Source of the DNA: Candidatus Jettenia sp. AMX2
GTDB taxonomy: Bacteria > Planctomycetota > Brocadiia > Brocadiales > Brocadiaceae
DNA: 64,000 nucleotides
Assembly (NCBI GenBank): GCA_030583665.1
Contig: CP129469.1
Span: 1,975,043 to 2,039,042, forward strand
Direction: 5' to 3'
The notes beneath the pieces were generated by a model. It saw nothing but the letters and a program-made list of their open reading frames with translations, ran no database searches and was not told where the DNA came from. Below, piece by piece: positions 54,140 through 62,100 of the stretch; positions within the stretch are counted from its first letter, which is position 1; every line of letters begins with the position of its first letter. The position numbers and the translations under genes are program-made.

Positions 54140-56434
54140 TTATCCTTCTTTTGCTATATCAATACTATCAGGCAATTCCTTTGAGGTATAGTCACAGTCC
54201 GGGTACCTGCTGCATCCAAAAAAAACTCCCTTTTTCGATCTCCGCCGTATCAGCTCACCGCCACAACCTTCTACAGGACACTTTACACCGGTAGGAAGGG
54301 GTTTGATATTCCTGCATTTCGGGTAAGCCGAGCAGCCCATAAAACGGCCTTTTTTACTTATCCGGATAACCATGGGGCTATCACATTTTTCACACTTTAC
54401 ATCCGTTGGTTCCACTCTGTAAGTTTCACCATTAAGAGATTTTGTGTTTTTACACCCAGGATATGCAGAACACGCAAGAAATTTTCCATGCCGGCTGGTT
54501 TTAATCACCATAGCACTCCCGCATCTCTCGCATGTTTGATCGGTAACCTCAGCCTGAGCGGGCACACCCGTTTCATTCAGAGGAACTGTATTTTTACATT
54601 TGGGGAATGCGGAACAGCCTAAAAACTTACCATGCTTCCCCCAACGTACAACCATAGGCTCTCCACAGATGGTACACACGCTGCCGCTTTCTTCGGGTGT
54701 CCCCTTTACGCTTTTCATTTCCTCCATAGCTTTTTCTAAATCAGTCTTAAAAGGCTCATAAAATTCCTTAAGCACAACAAGCCAGTTAATTTTTTCATCT
54801 TCAATCTTGTCTAGTTCGTCCTCCATATAGGAAGTGAATTTTATATCCATTATCCTGGGAAAATGCTCAATAAGTTTTTCAGTAACCAATGTCCCCAACT
54901 CTGTAGCATAAAAGGCACGTTTCTCCTGCTTCACGTATCCCCTTTCCTGTATGGTAGAGATAATCGAGGCATAGGTACTCGGCCTCCCTATTCCCATTTT
55001 CTCCAGTGTCTTAACAAGAGAAGCCTCTGTAAAACGTGGCGGAGGCTGGGTAAAATGCTGGGTAGGTAACAGTTGAATCAATTCAAGCATTTGATCTTTC
55101 TCCAGTGCAGGAAGAATTTGTTCGTCCTTTTCTATCTCCTGGCCCGAAATAACGGTATGTCCGTCAAATAACAATTCCCGCCCCCGGACCCTGAACATAT
55201 AAGCCCCTGATGCAATATCAATATCAGTTACAGCATAGAGCGCCGGTTTCATCTGACTGGCAACAAACCGGTTCCAGATAAGTTCGTAAAGTTTATACTG
55301 GTCTTTCGTTAAAAAATCCTTCAGGGATTCAGGGGTATGCTCAACGATTGTAGGCCTGATTGCCTCATGGGCTCCCTGAGTCCCCTTCTTATTTGAAGCA
55401 TGAATATTCGGCTTGTCAGGCAGATAATTTTTACCATACTTATCAGCAATAAAGTCACGGCAGGCGGAAAGCGCCTGTTCCGAGATATGGAAAGAATCTG
55501 TTCTCATATAGGTAATGAGTCCAACCGTGCCCTCTGTGCCAATATCAATACCTTCGTAGAGCTGTTGAGCAATGAGCATTGTCTTTTTTGCACTGAATTG
55601 CAGCCGGGTAGATGCCTGCTGTTGTAAAAGGCTTGTTGTAAAAGGCGGAGGAGCATTATTGCGTTTTGTCTGCTTCTTTACACCGGAAACAACATACTCT
55701 CCCTTCTGAAGCTCATCAACGATATTTTTTGCCTGCTGCTCGTTCTTTATTTCAATATTTTCATTATGAAACTTTTGAAGGATCGCTTTAAAAATTTTAA
55801 GATCCTTAGTCTTATCATCATATTGAGCCGGTTTTAATTCAGCAGTAATCCTCCAGTATTCTTGTGGTTTAAAATCCTTAATTTCCTTCTCCCGCTCTAC
55901 AATAAGCCGGACTGCAACAGATTGAACACGCCCGGCACTTAATCGTTTTGTAATTTTTTTCCAAAGAAGAGGACTTATCTGATAACCGACAAGACGATCG
56001 AGTATTCGCCGTGCCTGCTGGGCATTGACTTTTGCCATGTTTACCGGGCCGGGATGTTGAAACGCCTCCAGAATGGCATCCTTTGTTATTTCGATAAAAG
56101 TAACCCTGCGTATTTTTTTCTCCGGTAATTGAAGGGCCTGGGTTAGATGCCAGGCAATCGCCTCACCCTCACGGTCAAGGTCGGATGCGAGATAAACGGT
56201 ATCTGCTTTTTTTGAATCCTCAAGCAATTCAGAAACGATCTTCTTCCGGCCTGGGATTATCTTATACTCGGGCATAAAATTATTTTCAGTGTCTACAGCC
56301 AGCTTCCGTTCAGGCAAATCCCGTACATGTCCCATGGATGACCGGACAAAAAAAGATGAATCAAGAAACTTGCTAATGGTTTTTGCCTTGGCCGGCGATT
56401 CAACAATTACCAGATTTTTTTTCGCTTTAATCAT
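54140..56434 (-). CDS. topA: DNA topoisomerase I
   Basis: The type IA enzyme relaxes negative supercoils. The 764-residue product has the Toprim domain (NLVIVESPAKAKTISKFL; SDLDREGEAIAWHL with the DxD-type acidic residues), the active-site Tyr in GLITYMRTDSF (near 310) and GIGRPSTYASIISTIQERGY. The C-terminus has four cysteine zinc ribbons (from about 595, for example CTICGEPMVV, CERCGSAMVI, CEKCDSPMVI and CPVEGCGGEL). Length and layout are typical. Confidence 0.97.
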   Translation of the reverse strand: MIKAKKNLVIVESPAKAKTISKFLDSSFFVRSSMGHVRDLPERKLAVDTENNFMPEYKIIPGRKKIVSELLEDSKKADTVYLASDLDREGEAIAWHLTQALQLPEKKIRRVTFIEITKDAILEAFQHPGPVNMAKVNAQQARRILDRLVGYQISPLLWKKITKRLSAGRVQSVAVRLIVEREKEIKDFKPQEYWRITAELKPAQYDDKTKDLKIFKAILQKFHNENIEIKNEQQAKNIVDELQKGEYVVSGVKKQTKRNNAPPPFTTSLLQQQASTRLQFSAKKTMLIAQQLYEGIDIGTEGTVGLITYMRTDSFHISEQALSACRDFIADKYGKNYLPDKPNIHASNKKGTQGAHEAIRPTIVEHTPESLKDFLTKDQYKLYELIWNRFVASQMKPALYAVTDIDIASGAYMFRVRGRELLFDGHTVISGQEIEKDEQILPALEKDQMLELIQLLPTQHFTQPPPRFTEASLVKTLEKMGIGRPSTYASIISTIQERGYVKQEKRAFYATELGTLVTEKLIEHFPRIMDIKFTSYMEDELDKIEDEKINWLVVLKEFYEPFKTDLEKAMEEMKSVKGTPEESGSVCTICGEPMVVRWGKHGKFLGCSAFPKCKNTVPLNETGVPAQAEVTDQTCERCGSAMVIKTSRHGKFLACSAYPGCKNTKSLNGETYRVEPTDVKCEKCDSPMVIRISKKGRFMGCSAYPKCRNIKPLPTGVKCPVEGCGGELIRRRSKKGVFFGCSRYPDCDYTSKELPDSIDIAKEG

Positions 56435-56468
56435 ACTTTCTATAATACCTCATATACCTTAAACCCCG

Positions 56469-56498
56469 AATTTAATCAAAGATTACCGGATGTGTCAA
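56469..56498 (-). promoter_or_regulatory. Probable topA promoter
   Basis: On the minus strand TTGACA (56493-56498) and TAAATT (56469-56474) are spaced by 18 bases, about 35 bases upstream of the topA ATG. Confidence 0.45.
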
Positions 56499-56627
56499 GC
56501 GTTTTTATCCTAAATAAAAAACTATTTGATAATTATAAGAATTACCGATAGAATGTTATTTTTGTTGTAATTTTTAATGATAATAACAGGACACATTCAA
56601 AACTTAATATTTAGGGAAATAAAGGGT

Positions 56628-58337
56628 ATGGTCTCCAGTTCTTGGTTCAGAAGGCACCAGAAAAAAGTTTATATCATTATGATCTTTTCTATGTTTGTGT
56701 GGGGTATTAGTTACTCCGTAATGGAACTCATACCCCAAAAACCTGTCGGGAAAGTCTATGGCAGGAAGGTCACGCAAAATGAATTTGCAGATATGCTGGG
56801 CCGGTGGCAAAGATTGTTTTTTTCTCAGGAAAGAGGATCAATTGTCCCTGTTATATGGACACAACTTATGCTTGTAGAAGAAGCCGGAAGGATGGGCATC
56901 ATTGTAACACCCCAGGAGGTCGACGAAGGCTTGCAAAGACTTGCATTTCAACTCTTTGGAACAGGATTGGATATGAATAAAAATTCTCTTATCCAGTTCC
57001 TTTGCGGTACCTTTAGGCTGAACCAGGAACAACTTATACGTACCCTGAGAGAAGCACTGCTTGTTGAAAAACTGGAATCATTTATCCGTTCTTCCATAAA
57101 AATGTCAACGGAAGAAGCCTGGCAAAAATATGCCATGGAAAATGAACAGGTAAAATTGAGAGTACTTGAACTGAGGGCAAAAAACTTTTCAGAATCAATA
57201 CCGGTAACAGAAGATGAGATTCGTTCTTTTTATGAAAAATACAAAAATGAAGAATACCATGAAGAATCGATGCAGCCAGGCTATACACTGCCGGAAAGGG
57301 TTAAAATTGAGTGTCTGATAGCGCGATACGATGATATGGAAAGACAGATATCACTTACCGAAGAGGAGATGAAGGACTATTACGAAAACAACAAAGATGC
57401 TCAATTTAAAATAAGCAAAGAACATGATATGACTTCCGGAGAAAATGAAGACGATGCAGAAAATATTGCCACTGTCTATAAGCCTTTTGATGAAGTCAAA
57501 GAGGACATCCGGAAGATCCTGACACGGCAAAAGGCAATAGAAAAGACTGCTGATGTGATGTATAGGCTTGATGAAGAACTTTATGAGGCTCTCGATAAGG
57601 CAGAACACCTTGATTTCAAATATCTGGCCGAAAAATATAAAATATCCTATGAAATCCCGAAAAGCAGAAGGTTTGGGAATGAGCTTCTTACGGAAAATGA
57701 CCTCATGGAACTATTCCCCGGATCAAACCAGATTATCCAGGCTGTTTTTGACCGGGAAAGGTACGAACCTTCGATGCCTTATGAATTTATAGAAGGCAGG
57801 GTCATCTTCCGGGTTATTGATAAAAAACTTCCGGCACCTGCGCCATTTGAAGAAATCAGGAATAAAGTAGTAAATGATCTCAGGCTGGAAAAAGGTCTGA
57901 TAAAAGCAAGGGAAATAGCCGAAAAATATACCGGAACTGCCCGGCCAGCCTCTTTTGATGAAATGGTAAATTTCATAAAGGCAGAATACGGTCAGATAGA
58001 TATTTCTGTTGTTGAGACTGATTATATAAACCGCCCGGTAAAGCTTTTCAATAAAGAGTCAAGATACATTGAGGCGCTGAAAGGAGACAGGCCCAATGTC
58101 GCAAAAAAGGCATTTGAACTGAAACCAGGTCAGCCAGGAATTGCAGTAGAAACCTCGGAGGAAAAGGCATGTTATATTCTCGAACTCATTGATAAAAAAA
58201 CAGCAGATAAAAATACCTTCGAAAAGGATAAGGAAAACATAATCAGGAGATATCTGTATGAAAAACAGGAATCCTTACTCACTGAATGGCAAAATGATAT
58301 GAGAAAAAACATGGAAATATATATAAAGTTTCAATAA
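56628..58337 (+). CDS. PpiD/SurA-N-like membrane-anchored chaperone, no clear parvulin domain
   Basis: From the ATG at 56628 (behind AAAGGG) the product has an N-terminal anchor (KKVYIIMIFSMFVWGISYSV), a SurA-N/PpiD-like start to the periplasmic domain (VGKVYGRKVTQNEFADMLGR) and about 500 further residues, largely helical and acidic. I see no parvulin signature (no HIL...GG.G pattern), so isomerase activity is doubtful and a holdase role is more likely. An upstream in-frame ATG at 56577 adds 17 residues and is less likely. It ends 23 bases before ribF. Confidence 0.75.
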   Translation: MVSSSWFRRHQKKVYIIMIFSMFVWGISYSVMELIPQKPVGKVYGRKVTQNEFADMLGRWQRLFFSQERGSIVPVIWTQLMLVEEAGRMGIIVTPQEVDEGLQRLAFQLFGTGLDMNKNSLIQFLCGTFRLNQEQLIRTLREALLVEKLESFIRSSIKMSTEEAWQKYAMENEQVKLRVLELRAKNFSESIPVTEDEIRSFYEKYKNEEYHEESMQPGYTLPERVKIECLIARYDDMERQISLTEEEMKDYYENNKDAQFKISKEHDMTSGENEDDAENIATVYKPFDEVKEDIRKILTRQKAIEKTADVMYRLDEELYEALDKAEHLDFKYLAEKYKISYEIPKSRRFGNELLTENDLMELFPGSNQIIQAVFDRERYEPSMPYEFIEGRVIFRVIDKKLPAPAPFEEIRNKVVNDLRLEKGLIKAREIAEKYTGTARPASFDEMVNFIKAEYGQIDISVVETDYINRPVKLFNKESRYIEALKGDRPNVAKKAFELKPGQPGIAVETSEEKACYILELIDKKTADKNTFEKDKENIIRRYLYEKQESLLTEWQNDMRKNMEIYIKFQ

Positions 58338-58360
58338 GTTAATATGTTTGGGTAAAAACA

Positions 58361-59323
58361 TTGGAAAAGATTTATGGCATAAAGGAATTAGCCAAAATAC
58401 CCGGTTACCCTGTAGTGACCCTTGGTATGTTTGACGGTGTGCACCGGGGCCATCAAAAAATTATCGAAACGGTACGTCATCACGCAGCAACTCAGGAAGG
58501 CAAATCCACCGTAATAACATTTGATAAACATCCCAAAACGGTTATTGCAGGCAAACCGCCCTCTTTCATTACTTCATTAGAACACCGGCTGGTTTTGTTT
58601 GAACGGTTGGGAATCGATTATGCTGTAGTTCTTCACTTTGATACGGAGCTGGCGCAAATGTCAGCCGAAGATTTTATCCGTAAGGTAGTGGTTGATTCGC
58701 TTGGAACAAAATGCATGATAATCGGGTTTAACTGCCGTTTTGGAAAAAATCGTGAAGGTAATGTTACCCTGCTTCGTAAACTCGGTAATAAATGCGGATT
58801 TGAAGTATATGAGTGCCCACCAGTATTCTATAAGGGACAGGCTATTAGCAGTACGGTTATCCGGCAAGCTATTTTAGACGGGGCATTGGAAGAGGCGGAA
58901 GAAATGCTCGGCAGGCATGTCTCCATTCTTGGCACGGTAGTTAAAAAAAACGGCAGGGGTAAAATATTGGGTTACCCAACGGCCAACCTGAACCTTCATC
59001 ATGAAGTCAGACCTCCAAGAGGCGTATACGGAACAAAAGTTCACCGCAACGGACAGGATTATCTTGCATTAACCAATATCGGCCTAAGGCCAACATTTAT
59101 AAAAGAATTCTTTACCAGTGACGATGAACCATTGGAAATTGAAGTGCATATCCTTGACTTTCAAGAACTTATTTATGGGCAGGACGTTGAGGTGCAATTC
59201 CTCTTTAAAATAAGAGATGAACGTACCTTCAAAACAACCGAAGAACTCAAGGCACAGATTGAAAAAGACAAGGAAATGCTCCTTAAACGGACATTAACCG
59301 ATACTGTAATACAGAGAAAATAG
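58361..59323 (+). CDS. ribF: Bifunctional riboflavin kinase/FAD synthetase
   Basis: RibF phosphorylates riboflavin to FMN and adenylylates FMN to FAD. The N-terminal adenylyltransferase domain has VVTLGMFDGVHRGHQKII (about 19-36) and later SSTVIRQAILDGALEEAEEM. The C-terminal flavokinase domain has GRGKILGYPTANLNLH and RPTFIKEFF with LEIEVHILDF. The length of 320 is normal. The start appears to be TTG at 58361. ribH lies about 4.5 kb downstream. Confidence 0.95.
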   Translation: MEKIYGIKELAKIPGYPVVTLGMFDGVHRGHQKIIETVRHHAATQEGKSTVITFDKHPKTVIAGKPPSFITSLEHRLVLFERLGIDYAVVLHFDTELAQMSAEDFIRKVVVDSLGTKCMIIGFNCRFGKNREGNVTLLRKLGNKCGFEVYECPPVFYKGQAISSTVIRQAILDGALEEAEEMLGRHVSILGTVVKKNGRGKILGYPTANLNLHHEVRPPRGVYGTKVHRNGQDYLALTNIGLRPTFIKEFFTSDDEPLEIEVHILDFQELIYGQDVEVQFLFKIRDERTFKTTEELKAQIEKDKEMLLKRTLTDTVIQRK

Positions 59324-59350
59324 ACTTCCGGCCTTTTCGAGGCATCCCCG

Positions 59351-59743
59351 GTGGAACAGCAGGCTAAGTTACTCCTGTGGATAATTGACAGCCAGCACTG
59401 GCCACGTGCGCTTTTCAGAGCAGAATTGATTGAGCGGGGCTTTGAGGCTACCGGTTACCTGGATATTGCACATGCTTTATGGGCATTCAGACAGCCGTAC
59501 CTTGAAAAGCCGGACATGATTATCCTTGAACTTTGCGGACTGGATTTGAAACGCAATGAATTGGAGGATTTGATAATGATTGGTGTTCCTGTTATTCTCC
59601 TTGGTGGAGCAGTAGAATTGAATGAAAAGCTGGTCAGGGAGTTTAAATGGGCAGCAGTAATGCAACGTCCTTTCACCATTGGTAACGTAGCTGATATCGC
59701 AGAGCAACTTTTAAAAGGCAGAGATGCTTCGTCGCTTCGCTAA
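59351..59743 (+). CDS. Degenerate response-regulator receiver-like protein
   Basis: The 130-residue product from a GTG start has the size and strand-helix rhythm of a receiver domain: LLLWIIDSQHWPRALFRAEL (acidic-pocket strand with one Asp), MIILELCGLDLKR (strand 3) and VPVILLGGAVELNEKLVREF. Where a phosphoacceptor Asp would be, Glu is present (IILEL). No output domain follows. The last residues (GRDASSLR) come from a GCAATGAC-type repeat at 59722-59757, which supplies the stop. Function is not assigned. Confidence 0.6.
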   Translation: MEQQAKLLLWIIDSQHWPRALFRAELIERGFEATGYLDIAHALWAFRQPYLEKPDMIILELCGLDLKRNELEDLIMIGVPVILLGGAVELNEKLVREFKWAAVMQRPFTIGNVADIAEQLLKGRDASSLR

Positions 59744-59757
59744 TCGCAATGACAGAA
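59722..59757. repeat. GCAATGAC-type dispersed repeat at the 3' end of a gene
   Basis: GATGCTTCGTCGCTTCGCTA followed by ATCGCAATGACAG matches units at 33120-33155 and 37260-37283. It overlaps the end of the receiver-like gene. Confidence 0.6.
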
Positions 59758-59766
59758 ACGGTCTTA

Positions 59767-59903
59767 TTTGGCGGGCAGTGCCCACCCTGCATTGGAATTA
59801 TAGTCAAATAAGATTTTCTAATATTTATTTGATACTCTATCTGTGCAATCTGTACTACTATCCATCAGCTTCTTGTTTTTTGTGCTCGTTTTTCAAAATA
59901 CAT
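59767..59903 (+). repeat. Composite direct repeat, copy A (flanks the methyltransferase gene)
   Basis: The stretch begins TTTGGCGGGCAGTGCCCACC and ends with CTGTACTACTATCCATCAGC, TTCTTGTTTTTTGTGC and TTTTTCAAAATACATAA. The same blocks recur in the same order at 61385-61512. The first block recurs again at 62047-62094. Confidence 0.65.
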
Positions 59904-60015
59904 AACCGTAAGGCAATGACCAGATAAGGCTTACGTAAAGTTTTTGGCATTGAGTTTTTCGTCATTTGAAATTGTTTCGAAATTCGAATTTGGTTGCGCC
60001 AAAGGCTGTGCCAAG

Positions 60016-60174
60016 CCCGAAGGGCTGACATGATTATAGTAAATGAACAACCAAAAAACCAACAACCCAGAAGGGGTGGCATGATGGTAAGATGATCATG
60101 GGTTTCCTATGTCACCCCTTCGGGGTTAGAAATCTTTTGTATGACTTTTGCTATAATCATGACATCCCTTCGGG
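60016..60174. repeat. Nested CCCGAAGGG-type palindrome
   Basis: The outer arms 60016-60039 and 60151-60174 match in 22 of 24 positions when one is reversed. The inner arms 60064-60082 and 60109-60127 match in 17 of 19. All four arms carry the core CCCNGAAGGG...GTNNCAT. Short segments on each side (GAATTTGGTTG with a following GCC-rich stretch at about 59985 and 60264) repeat as well. No gene lies between 59744 and 60312. Confidence 0.65.
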
Positions 60175-60312
60175 ATTAGAAAACAAAAAATAGATCGTAA
60201 TAGTTCATCGCAAAGGTGCAAAGAACGCATTTGAAACTGTTTCGAAATCCGCAATCCGAAATTCGAATTTGGTTGTGGCTTCGCCACGCTATGCAATCTG
60301 TGGTTCTCCTTT

Positions 60313-61380
60313 TCACTCCCCTACCAGGAGTACTTCCTCCGTCTCACGTTTACTCAAAACATATTGATAACACTTCCGTTTTATCTCATGTATCCTTCGT
60401 TTATACTTCCTTATTATTCCGGTAAGTTCCCGAATGGAAGGGGTCCCGTCCGAACGGTATGAAACAACGATAATACTGTCACGGAACCTCTCGAATAGCT
60501 GATCAAATGCAGCATGTATCTTGTTTTTATCCGTCCAGACCAATGGCCGGGTTCTTAATTTCTTGTGTTTTGACCTGTAATCGATCATATCAGGCCAGGT
60601 ACTGTAATGAACCAAGCCTTCAAGGAAGTGATAAAATCCGGGATAATCAATGCCTATCCCTCTCCCGGAAATATACGGAGTATCGATATATACCAGGTCG
60701 AAGTCTCCTTTTACGTCAAAACTGTCGAGGTTTAAAGCCCTGTTTCTCTGCTCATTGCAAAAAACGGCGCAGTTAGCCTCCTCTGCAAATCTTTTAAAAA
60801 GTACCTCAAAAGAGGCATCCCACATTGCCTTGTTTCCAAAGTCCCTCTTAATATCAGCAAATCGTAAATAAAGGTTCCTCCTGTGAAACAAATTAAATGG
60901 TCTTTTGGCAATACAGGCCTGAAACAAAGCAAAATATGCCATAGATTGCTTATAGCTGTCATCCAGCAATACAATATTGACCGCGACCATATCAATCCAT
61001 CTGTTTTCCTCATCCGTATAGTAGATGTCCTTAAAGGTCTCCGTTACAAAAGCGGGATAAACAATTCCCTTGTGCTTTGTAAGAAGGAAAAGTATGTCTT
61101 CTTTTGAAAGAACAGTAGTATCATTTTCAATCAGCGCCAGTCCTATATGATAGTTAAATTTCAAGATATCATTGTAGGTAACCGTTTTTCCTTTCTGCTT
61201 CAGCATATAGGCAATACTCCCCGTTCCGCCAAAAGCATCAAGGGCCGTTTGAAATTTCAGGTCCTTTATCCCTTCCCAAATCCAGTCTGCGATTTTAAAC
61301 TTGCTTCCCTGAAATCTGGTTGAAGGAAACTTTTCACGATTTTTAAGTAAAACTAATTGTTCACTATGGATATTTAGCAT
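60313..61380 (-). CDS. D12-class N6-adenine DNA methyltransferase
   Basis: The 355-residue product has the SAM-binding motif I TALDAFGGTGSIAYML (about 44-60) and a motif IV of the form YIDTPYIS (near 230) in place of the usual DPPY. The opening RFQGSKFKIADWIWEGI resembles the R/KYxGxK start of Dam-type enzymes. It would methylate adenine in a short DNA site. No restriction enzyme lies next to it, so it may be an orphan or defence remnant. The gene is flanked by direct repeats. Confidence 0.85.
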   Translation of the reverse strand: MLNIHSEQLVLLKNREKFPSTRFQGSKFKIADWIWEGIKDLKFQTALDAFGGTGSIAYMLKQKGKTVTYNDILKFNYHIGLALIENDTTVLSKEDILFLLTKHKGIVYPAFVTETFKDIYYTDEENRWIDMVAVNIVLLDDSYKQSMAYFALFQACIAKRPFNLFHRRNLYLRFADIKRDFGNKAMWDASFEVLFKRFAEEANCAVFCNEQRNRALNLDSFDVKGDFDLVYIDTPYISGRGIGIDYPGFYHFLEGLVHYSTWPDMIDYRSKHKKLRTRPLVWTDKNKIHAAFDQLFERFRDSIIVVSYRSDGTPSIRELTGIIRKYKRRIHEIKRKCYQYVLSKRETEEVLLVGE

Positions 61381-61384
61381 AGTC

Positions 61385-61512
61385 TTTTTTGGTGGGCAAT
61401 ACCTACCCTACATTAAAATATGTATCTATTCAGCGTAATTTATAACACGCCTTTTCGTTAAATCTGTACTACTATCCATCAACTTCTTGTTTTTTGCGCG
61501 TGTTTTTAAAAA
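61385..61512 (+). repeat. Composite direct repeat, copy B
   Basis: It carries the blocks of copy A: TTTTTTGGTGGGCAATACCT, CTGTACTACTATCCATCAAC, TTCTTGTTTTTTGCGC and TTTTTAAAAATGCATAA. It lies right after the start codon side of the methyltransferase gene (61380). Confidence 0.65.
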
Positions 61513-61534
61513 TGCATAAGTTTGATAAATCCCC

Positions 61535-61790
61535 CTCCCTCCAATGAGAGTAGGTAGCCAGCTACAAGAAAGCGGCTCGAATAACAAGGAATAAGCTTGA
61601 CAAATTCCCCTCCCTTCGGTGGGAGGGGTTAGGGGAGGGTGGGTCAATCAACGCTTTTCTTATGACTTTTTTTCTGCATCGGTGGGGCGTTTTCTGAGAA
61701 TTTTTGCTCTATGCCGTAGTTCTTTTTTCAATTCTTATTCACCCCCACCTGGCCTCCCCCATCAAGGGGGAGGGAATTTTGGTTTCACAA
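61535..61790. repeat. Dispersed CCCCTCCC/GGGGAGGG repeats
   Basis: CAAATTCCCCTCCCTTCGGT then GGGAGGGGTTAGGGGAGGG (about 61601-61640) and CACCCCCACCTGGCCTCCCC then CATCAAGGGGGAGGGAA (about 61741-61777) are copies of a common hairpin-forming intergenic repeat. The rest of 61513-62046 holds fragments such as TTCGTGCCCTTCGTGGTTAA (61980-61999) and no gene. Confidence 0.55.
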
Positions 61791-62046
61791 TCAACTTTGA
61801 TCCCAGAGGTCAGAGATCAGAAGTCAGAGGCAGAACCTGAAACATTCAATCCTCTAACTTTATCCGTGCTCATCCATGTCCATCCGCCTGCCTGTGCGCC
61901 GTGCCTGCGCCGCAGCGCGGCAAGCAGGTGTCCGCACGCAGACAGGTGGCAAATATAGCCTTTAAACCATAATCTCTTCTTCGTGCCCTTCGTGGTTAAC
62001 CTTTTTGGTTGTGGCTTTGCCACGCTGTGTAAATCTGTGGTTTCAG

Positions 62047-62094
62047 TTTTTTTTGGCGGGCAATGCCCACCCTACATTAAAATAGGTATCTATT
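62047..62094 (+). repeat. Partial third copy of the composite repeat
   Basis: TTTTTTTTGGCGGGCAATGC, CCACCCTACATTAAAATAGG and TATCTATT match the start of the copies at 59767 and 61385. It ends a few bases before the tatC stop codon. Confidence 0.6.
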
Positions 62095-62100
62095 TGGGGT

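Noticed and set aside
61619-62023. Several frames of 68 to 84 codons
   Set aside because: They lie in dispersed repeats and low-complexity intergenic DNA, with no ribosome sites or conserved features.
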